Shown: one piece after another, positions 37,121-45,541 of the stretch
Layout of the letters: every line of letters begins with the position of its first letter
Numbering within the stretch: position 1 is the first letter of the stretch
From: Rhizobium rhododendri
GTDB taxonomy: Bacteria > Pseudomonadota > Alphaproteobacteria > Rhizobiales > Rhizobiaceae
Length of the DNA: 64,000 bases
Assembly (NCBI RefSeq): GCF_007000325.2
Contig: NZ_CP117270.1
Location: forward strand, 62,001 to 126,000
Reading direction: 5' to 3'
Position numbers and translations under genes: made by a program
Notes under the pieces: model-generated
Databases searched by the model: none
Seen by the model: only the letters and a program-made list of their open reading frames with translations
Told to the model about the DNA's origin: nothing

Positions 37121-37828
37121 CTACTTCATATCCTTCACGTTTTCGACCTTGGTGGTTGTTACGGCGAGGGATTGGGCGAGGATGCCGTTGAATAGGGGGC
37201 AGACGAAGAAGAGGTCGCGGTGGGTTTGGGTTGGGGCGTTTTCGAGGGCGTGGGCGAGCGCTTTCAGGAGGACGGATCCGGAACGGAACGCGTAGGTTCC
37301 AGCCGAGGCTTCGCTGGAGATGACCTTTTTCTCGGCCGCCTCGACAACGTTGCCGTCGTCGTTTTTGCGGAGATAGCTGTAGAGCGGATTTTGGCTCTGG
37401 AAGGTCAGCGCGAGGCCGCCAACGTCAGCGTGCCGGGCAAAGTGGAGTGCTGGATCGAGGGCGGTCGAGTAGAGGATGTCGGCGAGATCGATGACGACAG
37501 GATTGTTGTGGGCGCCGAGTTGCAGGGCTGCACCGGCAAGGCTGCTGAAGGCTGCGCCGGTCGTGAAGTGCGACAGGAAGACGACGCGGCAACCGGGAAA
37601 CCAGGCTTGGAGGTAGTCGCTTGCAAAGGCCCGTGTTTCCGCCCGATCATGGAGCACGAATGCGTAGCTGGAGGGGGCGGTGCCCCTCGCCCACGGCCGC
37701 TGCTTCAACGTCGCGAGGAGGAAGGGGTCGGCTTGCCCGATATCCATGAGTGCCTTGAGACTGCCGTCGGCGGATACGAAGTCCGGACCGGCCAGGGGCA
37801 CGACGATATTGAGGCCGGAGATGTTCAT
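37121..37828 (-). CDS. Degenerate nucleotidyltransferase-like protein
   Basis: A 235-residue protein that looks like a reduced sugar-phosphate nucleotidyltransferase domain. The opening MNISGLNIVVPLAGPDF resembles the nucleotide-binding N-terminus, but the usual GxGxR loop and PKP are absent, replaced by a short SLKALMDIG. Further motifs NPVVIDLADILYS and EAAEKKVISSEASAGTYAFRSG parallel the NSDQ...AEKK...GIYYFRxG pattern of the tandem enzyme next door. It lies 5 nt downstream of that gene, so it is part of the same operon and may be a non-catalytic partner. Confidence 0.7.
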   Translation of the reverse strand: MNISGLNIVVPLAGPDFVSADGSLKALMDIGQADPFLLATLKQRPWARGTAPSSYAFVLHDRAETRAFASDYLQAWFPGCRVVFLSHFTTGAAFSSLAGAALQLGAHNNPVVIDLADILYSTALDPALHFARHADVGGLALTFQSQNPLYSYLRKNDDGNVVEAAEKKVISSEASAGTYAFRSGSVLLKALAHALENAPTQTHRDLFFVCPLFNGILAQSLAVTTTKVENVKDMK

Positions 37829-37833
37829 CGGCG

Positions 37834-39360
37834 TTACGAGGCCATGGCGAGGGGCGCATCGGCCGAAGACGGCAAGCCGCTTGCGGCGAGGTATGCGTTG
37901 AGATCCTCCGGGGTGCCGAGGCCCTTCATGGCATCCGGGCTGACCTTGTAGACGCCGATCCTGGCGCCGTTGCGGATCATGTAGTTGTAGGCCGGGCAGG
38001 TGTAGAACTCGTTGTTCACCCGGTCGTTACAAGCGATCATGTCGACGGCGGCGCGGACGAAATCGGAGCCCCGACGGAAGAGATAGATGCCGACGGTGGC
38101 GAGATCGGAGATCGGCTTTTTCTCTGCCACCTCGGTGACCAGGCCCCGGTCGTCAACCTTGGCGAAGGACCATTTCGGGTCCATCTGCGCATCGCGAAAA
38201 ACCAGGATCGAGCCGTCGAGCTTGCGCTGCAGGCAATCCTTGATGAAGGCGCTGCAATCGAAATCGACCCACTGATCCGAGTTGGCAATCAGCAGCGGCC
38301 GGTCGTTGTCGAAGCTGCTGCGGGCAAGCAGCACCGTGCAGGCGGTGCCCTCCGTCAGGCGGTCTACGGGCCTGATCGTGGTGCCCATTGCCCGCAAGAG
38401 CTGGACGTCTCCATCGCATGCCTTCATGTGCTCGGCACGCAGAAGCACGGTGGGGGTGGCGTTCGGCGGGCATACATTGCCGATGACATGTTCGAGCATC
38501 ATCCTTCCATCGACATCGATGAACGGTTTAGGCTTGCGCCAGTTCTGCCGGGCAAAGCGGCTGCCCTCGCCGGCCGCCGGGATGAGCACGTTGATCGGCC
38601 GGTCATCCCGTGACTGGTCGCGCAGGCTTGCGGCGAGCTCGGTGGCGGCGAATTCGGCAATCTTTTCCGGCGAATAGAAGCTGTAATATCTGGAGGCCTC
38701 GATCTTCACATAGGCGACCTGTTCGTCGCTGAGGATGATCTGGTTAAGGGCGGCGGAGAAGTAATATTGGCCCTCGACGTCATCGCCGTTGAGGATCGCG
38801 CGGCGTGCCGCTGCGAAGAAGTCACCTGCCCTCCGAAAGTAATAGAAGCCGGCAACGGCGATATCGGAGACGACGCGCTTTTCTGCCGCCTGGGCAACAC
38901 GTCCGTCGCCTTCGGGCACGATATAACACCAGCGCGGATGGACGGAGCGGAAGGTGACGACGCCAGAGGCAACGTCGTCTTGGCGAAACTTCTCCAGGAT
39001 TTCCATCAGCGGCGCATCGATGATCTGGTCGCTGTTGCAGATGACGAGAGGCGCCTCCAGATCCAGTTCGTCGCCGGCCAGCAGCGCAGAGCAGAGGCCG
39101 CCCCTGGTCTCGCCGACCCGCTGGATGACCTTGGTCCCCTGCCCGCCGACAATCATCAGGGTCTCATCGAGCGAAAAGCGTCGTGCATCGTCGGCTGAAA
39201 TGATGAAGCAGAAGCGGGCGTCGGCAATCGTCGTGCGCAGCGCCGAGACGACGCAGTCGATCATCGGCTTGCCGGCGATCTCGATCAGCGGCTTGGGAAA
39301 GAAATACTCCTGCTCTGGAAAGAACTGCGAGCGGCTGGCGATCGGCATGAGAATCTGCAT
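37834..39360 (-). CDS. Tandem-domain sugar-phosphate nucleotidyltransferase
   Basis: A 508-residue protein made of two nucleotidyltransferase domains (about 1-250 and 257-490). The second is canonical: VLIPAAGEGSRFARQNWRKPKPFIDV with catalytic loop and PKP, then LIANSDQWVDFD and VTEVAEKKPISDLATVGIYLFRRG. The first keeps FPKPLIEIAGKPMI, VICNSDQIID and AEKRVVSDIAVAGFYYFRR but has IASRSQFF in place of the glycine-rich loop, so it may bind without catalysing or use a different nucleotide. Start ATG 39360. It likely activates a phospho-sugar or phospho-polyol for a surface or storage glycan. The substrate is not identifiable. Confidence 0.82.
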   Translation of the reverse strand: MQILMPIASRSQFFPEQEYFFPKPLIEIAGKPMIDCVVSALRTTIADARFCFIISADDARRFSLDETLMIVGGQGTKVIQRVGETRGGLCSALLAGDELDLEAPLVICNSDQIIDAPLMEILEKFRQDDVASGVVTFRSVHPRWCYIVPEGDGRVAQAAEKRVVSDIAVAGFYYFRRAGDFFAAARRAILNGDDVEGQYYFSAALNQIILSDEQVAYVKIEASRYYSFYSPEKIAEFAATELAASLRDQSRDDRPINVLIPAAGEGSRFARQNWRKPKPFIDVDGRMMLEHVIGNVCPPNATPTVLLRAEHMKACDGDVQLLRAMGTTIRPVDRLTEGTACTVLLARSSFDNDRPLLIANSDQWVDFDCSAFIKDCLQRKLDGSILVFRDAQMDPKWSFAKVDDRGLVTEVAEKKPISDLATVGIYLFRRGSDFVRAAVDMIACNDRVNNEFYTCPAYNYMIRNGARIGVYKVSPDAMKGLGTPEDLNAYLAASGLPSSADAPLAMAS

Positions 39361-39378
39361 GGAGAATCCTGCTCGGTG

Positions 39379-40104
39379 TTACGCTGTCTTGCGATGGGAA
39401 ATTGCGGATGTGCCGGCATTTGCCGCTTCAGGCCTTGCTGGGTTGAGATCGGCGGCGCCCTGCCCCAGCATGCGGCCCATGTCTGCAAGCTCGATTTCAT
39501 TGATGCGCTGCATGATCCGCTCATAGGTCACGTCGGCGGGCGTGCCGACGACGAGCACATGACCGCCGCTTGCGCGCGCCGCCCGGATGCCGTGCTCGTT
39601 GTCCTCGAGGATCAGGCACTCATGCGGCTCGACGCCGAAGCGCTGCATTGCCGAGAGGTACATTTCCGGATCGGGCTTTGCCTTTGCGACATCCTCGTTG
39701 GAGACGATGGCATCGATGAACGGCGACAGCGCTGCGAGGCGCATCATGACTTCGATGGAATTGCAGATCGAATTTGAGCAGACGGCAATCTTGCGCCCCG
39801 ACTTGTGCAGGCGTGAGAGCGCCTTCTGGTGGTGGAAGACCGGCTTGCACCGCAGATGGGTGAGCTCGATGGTGTAATTCTGCTTCAGCCCGTTCAGCAG
39901 ATCGTGCAGCCCGCGCGGCAGGCCATGAGCCGCCGTTAAAATCTCAAGCTTGCGACGTGTCGGCAGTCCATCGAAGGTGGACAGATGGGATTCGCGGCTG
40001 ATCGTATAGCCGAACAGCTCGAGCGCGCGGTTCAGCGCCTCGTAATGCCAGTCCTTGGCGTCGATCAGGACACCATCCATGTCGAATAGAACGGCTTTGA
40101 TCAT
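39379..40104 (-). CDS. HAD-superfamily phosphatase
   Basis: A 241-residue HAD-IA hydrolase. Motif I is AVLFDMDGVLIDAKDWHYEALNRAL, motif II lies in IAVCSNSICNSI, the Lys motif is KAKPDPEMYLSAM and motif IV is LILEDNEHGIRAA. It overlaps the upstream diesterase gene by 4 nt (ATGA) and lies 18 nt before the tandem nucleotidyltransferase gene, so the three work in one transcript. A phosphatase paired with nucleotidyltransferases fits assembly of an activated sugar from a bisphosphate precursor (inference). Confidence 0.85.
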   Translation of the reverse strand: MIKAVLFDMDGVLIDAKDWHYEALNRALELFGYTISRESHLSTFDGLPTRRKLEILTAAHGLPRGLHDLLNGLKQNYTIELTHLRCKPVFHHQKALSRLHKSGRKIAVCSNSICNSIEVMMRLAALSPFIDAIVSNEDVAKAKPDPEMYLSAMQRFGVEPHECLILEDNEHGIRAARASGGHVLVVGTPADVTYERIMQRINEIELADMGRMLGQGAADLNPARPEAANAGTSAISHRKTA

Positions 40105-40763
40105 GCTGCTTCACTCCCGAAATAAACAGCTGCGGCATCGGGAAAATCCGTGCAGAGCAGCATGGAGGTAAGATCCAGGTTTGGTCGATCCCGAAGGGAA
40201 GACCAGAAGGTTTCGTACGGGCGCTTGTGCAGCTCTGGCGAAACCAGCGCGATCGGCTTGCCATTCGTGGACAGTCGCTCTGCCACGTCGACCTGGGGAA
40301 AATCGCCGGTAAAATTGTCGAGCCAGATACCGGCCGATTCTGCCGCCAGCGCGGGCGTCGGCTCGTATTCGCTGACGCGCGTGTAGACCGGCATTCCAGC
40401 CCTGATGTACGCCAGCATGTCCGGGATCGACATATCGAAGACGAAATAGGAAGTGACGCCGTGGGCGCGCAATGCGCGGTGGGTCATTTCGGCAAGACCG
40501 TCGGCCTTGATGTTCAGCGCCAGCGTTCCCGTGCAGCCATTGACGGCGTAGAAATCGAGTAGCCAGTCGAAGGTGATGATGTCGTCGGAACGGGTTGGCG
40601 GATCGTGGGAGATGACGAGTGCGCCATCGAGATCGCGAATGTCGGTTTCCAGGCCGAACCCGGCGAGAAGGGCACTGCAAAGGGCGGTACGCGAATTTTT
40701 CGCGACGTTGTCATTCCAGCTGCCGCGATGAGCAAGGATGCTGCTTCTGGCAATCGTGCCCAT
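40101..40763 (-). CDS. Glycerophosphodiester phosphodiesterase-like protein
   Basis: A 220-residue cytoplasmic protein with a GDPD/PLC-like TIM barrel. The metal and catalytic residues of the family are present: LAHRGSWNDN near residue 9, LETDIRD and ISHDPP. The start at 40763 is chosen because GGGGCGG lies just upstream and the extra 20 residues of the longer frame are unlike the family. It lacks a signal peptide, unlike periplasmic GlpQ. It is the first gene of the nucleotidyltransferase operon, a strange context for a phospholipid-degrading enzyme, so the true substrate may be a phosphodiester-linked sugar. Confidence 0.78.
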   Translation of the reverse strand: MGTIARSSILAHRGSWNDNVAKNSRTALCSALLAGFGLETDIRDLDGALVISHDPPTRSDDIITFDWLLDFYAVNGCTGTLALNIKADGLAEMTHRALRAHGVTSYFVFDMSIPDMLAYIRAGMPVYTRVSEYEPTPALAAESAGIWLDNFTGDFPQVDVAERLSTNGKPIALVSPELHKRPYETFWSSLRDRPNLDLTSMLLCTDFPDAAAVYFGSEAA

Positions 40764-40998
40764 TCTACCGCCCCTGCCCGAGATCACCGATCGGCACATG
40801 CTATCGCTGCATGGCCGCGCCACAGCAAAGCCATGAGTCGCGCTGTCGAGGTCATTGGAGGGGCTGCAGCTTGTGCCAGCCTTATGGTTGAACGATATGC
40901 GGGGAAAATCGCATGGTAGTGATCAAGTCAAGGTTGTGGGCCGACGCGATAAGGCTTCTTGCGCAATATCAAAGTATAAAGCCTGACGCTTGGCGCGA

Positions 40999-41499
40999 TC
41001 AGTGCGCCCGCAGTTCCGTCGATTGCTCCGCAGACGCCGTTGCGTCCGTGGAAGCTGTACCCTGCTCAGCCATGCGCGCGGAGAGATCGAAGAGCTCCGT
41101 CAGTTCCTGATGCTCGCGGTAGGCCGACAGCCAGTTTTGCTCGCTGGCAGCCTTTGCTTCCGCAGCATCGTCTATCCATGACGCGAGGGGGTCGCGTGGT
41201 TGTTCCTGGTCGGAAGGGTCGTCGATCGGCTGGAACTGGGCGATCAGGAGGCCGATTTTCTGCAACTGGGAGCGCTGCTGCATCCGGCGTTCATTGGCGA
41301 TCAGCAGCCGGAAGGCGTTCACCAAGGTGCCCTTCGGTGAGGGCAGTTCTTCCAGGTCTACAAGCCTTGTCTCGGCAATCGGGTTGGCTTTCAGGTAGAC
41401 GAGAAACTCGCGGACGATATGACCGGCATGCAGCAGCGGCGCTGTGTCCATCGGTGTTTCCGACGTGCTCTCCTCGAGCGTTCTGTCCTGGAGTTCCAT
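40999..41499 (-). CDS. Hypothetical protein, unrecognised
   Basis: A 166-residue soluble protein, acidic overall, predicted mostly helical, with no signal peptide or membrane helix. The ATG at 41499 is chosen because AAGGA lies about nine nt upstream; the longer frame to 41808 is an antisense shadow of rpiB. It contains VREFLVYLKANPIAETRLVD and a Ser/Thr/Ala-rich C-terminus. It is separated from the erythritol operon by a strong hairpin at 41571-41600, so it is probably expressed on its own. No family recognised. Confidence 0.6.
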   Translation of the reverse strand: MELQDRTLEESTSETPMDTAPLLHAGHIVREFLVYLKANPIAETRLVDLEELPSPKGTLVNAFRLLIANERRMQQRSQLQKIGLLIAQFQPIDDPSDQEQPRDPLASWIDDAAEAKAASEQNWLSAYREHQELTELFDLSARMAEQGTASTDATASAEQSTELRAH

Positions 41500-41570
41500 C
41501 TGTAAATCCTTACGATTGCGCTCGTTAACGCATTCGAAAGGAATTGGTTCAACTAACGCCCGGACAAGCA

Positions 41571-41600
41571 TCCACGGCCTCAGTTGGCTGAGGCCGTGGA
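41571..41600 (-). terminator. Strong hairpin terminating the erythritol operon
   Basis: TCCACGGCCTCAG (41571-41583) pairs perfectly with CTGAGGCCGTGGA (41588-41600) around a TTGG loop: 13 bp. It starts 10 nt beyond the rpiB-like stop on the minus strand. No poly-U follows on either strand, but the stability makes it a likely terminator. Confidence 0.75.
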
Positions 41601-41609
41601 GGTTGTGCT

Positions 41610-42062
41610 TTAGTCGCGGAACTTGCTGTCGAGTTCGTTGATGGCGGCGACGTTGGAGGCGCTGCGGCCGTTTTCGTCGAAGGTCTGGGCGAGGTAGGCA
41701 TCGGCGATGGATTTTGCGACTTCGCTGCCGATGACGCGCGAGCCCATGGTGATAATCTGGGCGTTGTTGGAGAGGGCTGCGCGTTCCGCCGAATAGGTGT
41801 CGTGGCAAAGGGCGGCGCGGATGCCGGGGACCTTGTTGGCGGAGATCGACACGCCGATGCCGGTGCCGCAGACGAGGATGGCGCGGTCGTATTTGCCGGC
41901 CAGCACATCGGCGGCGACGCGAGCCGACAGATTGGCGTAGAATTCGTCCGAGCCATCGGTGGGCTTGGAGACTTCGGAGACCTCGTGGCGGTCCTTCAGG
42001 TATTCGGCGAGGACGTGGGCGAGCCCGTTTCCGGCGCTATCGCCAGCGATTGCGAGTTTCAT
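41610..42062 (-). CDS. eryI: RpiB-like sugar-phosphate isomerase, erythritol pathway
   Basis: A 150-residue RpiB/LacAB-family isomerase. The active-site segment is [24 protein letters not shown] (catalytic Cys in VCGTG) and the N-terminal [13 protein letters not shown] replaces the common DHAG of ribose-5-phosphate isomerase B. In Brucella the homologue EryI (RpiB2) performs the last step to D-erythrose 4-phosphate. It is the last gene of the eryDABC-tpi-rpiB transcript, 40 nt after the tpiA-like gene. Confidence 0.88.
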   Translation of the reverse strand: MKLAIAGDSAGNGLAHVLAEYLKDRHEVSEVSKPTDGSDEFYANLSARVAADVLAGKYDRAILVCGTGIGVSISANKVPGIRAALCHDTYSAERAALSNNAQIITMGSRVIGSEVAKSIADAYLAQTFDENGRSASNVAAINELDSKFRD

Positions 42063-42101
42063 GGGTTTTCTCCTTCGTGTGTGAACTGGATATGGGGTTG
42101 A

Positions 42102-42869
42102 TCAGAGAACGGCGCAAACACGGACCAGGATGTCGAGATAGCCGGTGACATTCCAGGCCGAGCGGCCGATGAAGAGGCCGTCGATATGGTCGCAGGCCGC
42201 GAGTTCGGCGCAGTTGCCGGGATTGACGGAGCCGCCGTAGAGGCACGGCACGCGGCGCCCGAGGATGCCCTCCGCGACCTTGATGATCTCGGCCTGGCGG
42301 GCGTCTGCATAATCGGCTTTCGCGGGGATGCCATTTTCACCGATGGCCCAGACGGGTTCGTAGGCGAGCAGCAGCGGTGCTGTCCGCTGTTCGGCGCTGA
42401 GCTTGCCCAGCGCGCCGCGCACTTCGGCGGCCAGAACCTCGTCGGCGCGGCCGCTCTCGCGGTCGGCCAACGTTTCGCCGATGCAGATCAGCGGGATCAT
42501 CCCGTGCCGCACGGTCGCCTCGACCTTGAGGCCGACCGTCTCGTCGGTTTCGCCAAAGAATTCGCGTCGCTCGGAGTGGCCGAGTTCGACGACATCCATG
42601 CCGCAGTCGACCAGCATCAGCGGCGAAATCTCGCCTGTCCAGGCGCCGGATTCAGCCCAGTGCATGTTCTGGGCACCGACCTTCACTGCACTGTCCTTCA
42701 GCATCGCCTTGACTTCGCGGATAGAAGTGAACGGCGGGATGACGAAACATTGCAGGCGCGGATCGTTGACGATCTCGGCGCTGGCAAGCCCCTCGGCAAA
42801 GCTGCGCGCCTCTGCGAGCGTCTTGTTCATCTTCCAGCTCGTGCCGATCCAGAAAGGCGTCTCGGTCAT
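42102..42869 (-). CDS. eryH: Triosephosphate isomerase-like enzyme, erythritol pathway
   Basis: A 255-residue TIM-family protein. WKMNKT (Asn/Lys at the start), the His loop VELGHSERREFFGET, catalytic Glu in YEPVWAIGENGIPA and the C-terminal LYGGSVNPGN are all conserved, so it is catalytically competent. In Brucella, the second TpiA (EryH) isomerises L-3-tetrulose 4-phosphate to L-erythrulose phosphate rather than serving glycolysis. Position between eryC and the rpiB-like gene supports that role here. Confidence 0.9.
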   Translation of the reverse strand: MTETPFWIGTSWKMNKTLAEARSFAEGLASAEIVNDPRLQCFVIPPFTSIREVKAMLKDSAVKVGAQNMHWAESGAWTGEISPLMLVDCGMDVVELGHSERREFFGETDETVGLKVEATVRHGMIPLICIGETLADRESGRADEVLAAEVRGALGKLSAEQRTAPLLLAYEPVWAIGENGIPAKADYADARQAEIIKVAEGILGRRVPCLYGGSVNPGNCAELAACDHIDGLFIGRSAWNVTGYLDILVRVCAVL

Positions 42870-42950
42870 GGTCTTCTCTCCCGGCGCTAAAGGTTGCGCC
42901 CAAATTCATGCTGCTAAGGTGACAACCGGCGCCGTCAAGGCGGTGACCGG

Positions 42951-43883
42951 CTAGAGGTTGAGGTCGGCAATCCCGGTGTCGATGTGCGGTGCCCAGAAGG
43001 CGATCGACTCGGCGATCTGCTCGATTACCTGCCGGTCGTTGGGCTCGCGCTCCTTGAACGACAGCTCCAGGCAGATTTCATTGTCTTTCGCGCCACCCTC
43101 GGCGAAAGCGGCCAGCAGCGGCTCCGGCTGCACACGCCCCTTGGCGTTGAATTCCGCCGTGAACGGACGGTGGCCGCCCTTGTCCATCAGCGATTGCTTG
43201 ATGTGGATGATCGGCGACACCGGCGGCGCCGCGCGTGCCCAGGCATAGGGGTCGATATCGTCCGGATTGCTGCTGGTGACATCGCCGTGGTCGATATCGG
43301 CCATCATCCACATCGGCACCGCCATGTTGGCGGCGGTCAGGCGATCCTGAAGGGCAAAGCTGGCGGCGATGGTTTCGCCGAACTCGCGGCCGATCGACAT
43401 CGGCTCCCAGAACACGTAGCTCAGACCCGCTGCCTTGGCATGCTCGGCCACTTCGGCCCAGCAATCGATGGCGATCTGAATCAGCTCTTCGCGCCGCGCC
43501 GCATCGTCGAAATCGCGATAGGTGAAAATGGCAAACTGCGTGCCGACGGAGCTGCCGCCGAGATCTGCGGTGATGTCGGCGAAGGTCTTGAACCATTCGA
43601 CATAGTAGCGCCGGACATCCGCATCCGGATGGCCGAAATGGTTGAGGCGGCCATAGGGCCCTGTCATGCCGGAGGTGATGCATACGCCGGTACGGGTCAG
43701 GGCGGCGCGCATGTCGCGCGTCAGGCGCCTGATGACGGCAGCTGGCCAGGATGGGTTGATGAACTCATGCGTCAACTGCACATCGCGGATCTTCAGGTCA
43801 TGTGCGATTGTGCCGATCAGGTCGGCCGGCTCGGCGTAGCGGTTGACCAGCGGGTTGGTGTTGAGCGACAGCGTCAGCCCCAT
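42951..43883 (-). CDS. eryC: EryC, tetrulose-phosphate isomerase/epimerase
   Basis: A 310-residue AP-endonuclease-2/xylose isomerase-like TIM barrel. The start is ATG 43883 with AGGAG eight nt upstream; the longer frame to 44009 runs into the eryB 3' end. Metal-ligand candidates include Glu in FWEPMSIGREFGE and residues in DIDHGD and HIKQSLMDKGGHRPF. In Brucella EryC acts on erythrulose phosphate as an epimerase/racemase (originally called a dehydrogenase). It lies 64 nt after eryB. Confidence 0.88.
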   Translation of the reverse strand: MGLTLSLNTNPLVNRYAEPADLIGTIAHDLKIRDVQLTHEFINPSWPAAVIRRLTRDMRAALTRTGVCITSGMTGPYGRLNHFGHPDADVRRYYVEWFKTFADITADLGGSSVGTQFAIFTYRDFDDAARREELIQIAIDCWAEVAEHAKAAGLSYVFWEPMSIGREFGETIAASFALQDRLTAANMAVPMWMMADIDHGDVTSSNPDDIDPYAWARAAPPVSPIIHIKQSLMDKGGHRPFTAEFNAKGRVQPEPLLAAFAEGGAKDNEICLELSFKEREPNDRQVIEQIAESIAFWAPHIDTGIADLNL

Positions 43884-43947
43884 CGGTAGCTCCTGTAAAC
43901 GGCGCGTGGCCGATCTCGTCGACCACGCCTGTAAAAAATCGAAGCGC

Positions 43948-45459
43948 TCAGGCCGAGCGCGCCATCTGCCCATCGAACCAGGCGCCGAAAGCGGCCTTTT
44001 CGTCGGCACTCATGTGCAGGCCGTGCTTGGTGCGGCGCGTCAGGATATCTTCCGCCGTTTCGGCCCATTCCTGCTCGATCACGTAGCGCACTTCTGCCTC
44101 ATAGAAGTTGGGCCCGAAACATTGGCCGAGGGCTGCCACCGATGTGGCACCGCCGATCAGCTTCGATGTGCGGGCGCCATAAAGGCGGGCATAGTGGCGG
44201 GCGAGCCCGCGTGGCAGCCAGGCATAATCGCGCTGCAGCTTTTCGAGAAAGCGCGGCACGTCGGCGCCCTCGATGTCGCCACCCGGCAGGATACCCTTGG
44301 CCGTCCAGTCAGGTCCCATCTTTGGGAAGGTCGCCTGCAACTTCTGGATCGCGTGCTCGGCGAGCTTGCGGAACGTGGTGATCTTGCCGCCGAAGACATT
44401 CAGCAAGGGCGCGCCGCCCGTCGTGTCTAGGTCGAAGACGTAGTCGCGGGTAACGGCGGAAGGGTTACCCTTGCCGTCGTCGTAGAGCGGCCGGACGCCG
44501 GAGAACGTCTGCAGCACATCCTCGCGGCGGAGCGTCTGCTTGAAGTAGCGATTGACGGCGTTGAGCAGGTATTCGATCTCGCTCTCGTCGGCCGAAACGG
44601 CTTCAGGCGCACCTTCGTAGGGGATGTCGGTGGTGCCGATCAGGGCCTTGTCGCCCTCGTAGGGGTTTATGAAGATCACGCGCTTGTCGTGGTTCTGCAC
44701 CAGATAGGCTTGCGGTCCGTCCCAGAATTTCGGTGTGATGATGTGGCTGCCCTTGACCAGGCGAACGTTGCGGCTGGAATTGGTGCCGGCGACGCGGCCG
44801 ATGATGTCGTTGACCCAGGGGCCCCCGGCATTGACCAGAGCCCGTGCCATGACGACGCGCTTGGCGCCGGTGCGCGTGTCGGTCATCTGAACCCGCCACA
44901 GATCGCCCTCGCGCCGGGCGGAGTTGCAGACGGTGCGCGTCAGCACTTCGGCGCCGTGTTCGGCGGCGTCCTTGGCGTTCAGCACGACCAGTCGGGCATC
45001 GTCGACCCAGCAGTCGGAATACTCGAAGCCCCTGGTATATTCGTCCTTGATCGGCGCGCCTTCCGGATCGCGCCTGAGGTCGAGCGTACGGGTTGCCGGC
45101 AGTTTCTTGCGGCCGCCGAGATGGTCGTAGAGAAACAGGCCGAGGCGTACCAGCCAAGCTGGCCGGTCATTGGGGCTGTGCGGCAGCACGAAACGCATCG
45201 GCCAGATGATGTGGCTCGCCGAATTCAGGAGCACTTCGCGCTCGATCAGGGCTTCGCGGACCAGTCGGAATTCGTAATATTCGAGGTAGCGCAACCCACC
45301 ATGCACCAGCTTGCCGGAGCGCGACGACGTGCCCTGTGCCAGGTCGTCCTTTTCGCAGAGGATCACCGACAATCCACGGCCTGCAGCATCGCGCGCGATG
45401 CCTGCGCCATTGATGCCGCCACCGATGATGAACATGTCTACCGTTTGAATATCGCTCAT
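43948..45459 (-). CDS. eryB: EryB, FAD-dependent erythritol-phosphate dehydrogenase
   Basis: A 503-residue member of the GlpD family. The FAD fold is MFIIGGGINGAGIARDAAGRGL (split: about residues 9-30), followed by GTSSRSGKLVHGGLRYLE. The C-terminal GlpD cap carries RRTKHGLHMS. It oxidises L-erythritol 4-phosphate to the 3-keto tetrulose phosphate and passes electrons to the quinone pool, presumably at the membrane. The ATG at 45459 is chosen because AGGAG has good spacing to it and not to ATG 45465. Confidence 0.93.
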   Translation of the reverse strand: MSDIQTVDMFIIGGGINGAGIARDAAGRGLSVILCEKDDLAQGTSSRSGKLVHGGLRYLEYYEFRLVREALIEREVLLNSASHIIWPMRFVLPHSPNDRPAWLVRLGLFLYDHLGGRKKLPATRTLDLRRDPEGAPIKDEYTRGFEYSDCWVDDARLVVLNAKDAAEHGAEVLTRTVCNSARREGDLWRVQMTDTRTGAKRVVMARALVNAGGPWVNDIIGRVAGTNSSRNVRLVKGSHIITPKFWDGPQAYLVQNHDKRVIFINPYEGDKALIGTTDIPYEGAPEAVSADESEIEYLLNAVNRYFKQTLRREDVLQTFSGVRPLYDDGKGNPSAVTRDYVFDLDTTGGAPLLNVFGGKITTFRKLAEHAIQKLQATFPKMGPDWTAKGILPGGDIEGADVPRFLEKLQRDYAWLPRGLARHYARLYGARTSKLIGGATSVAALGQCFGPNFYEAEVRYVIEQEWAETAEDILTRRTKHGLHMSADEKAAFGAWFDGQMARSA

Positions 45460-45541
45460 CTGCATTCTCCTGCGGCACGTGCCAGTGTCTTGTTCCGGTT
45501 CTGCCGGATGTGATTGTCGATCGGGGTCATTCTCGTGAGGA

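Noticed and set aside
41500..41808. N-terminal extension of the 40999 gene
   Set aside because: It crosses the strong terminator hairpin and part of the rpiB gene in an antisense frame; the ATG at 41499 has a proper ribosome binding site.
42102..42869. Glycolytic triosephosphate isomerase
   Set aside because: Catalytically intact, but its place between eryC and an rpiB-like gene matches the erythritol-pathway TpiA2/EryH; a glycolytic copy would be expected elsewhere.
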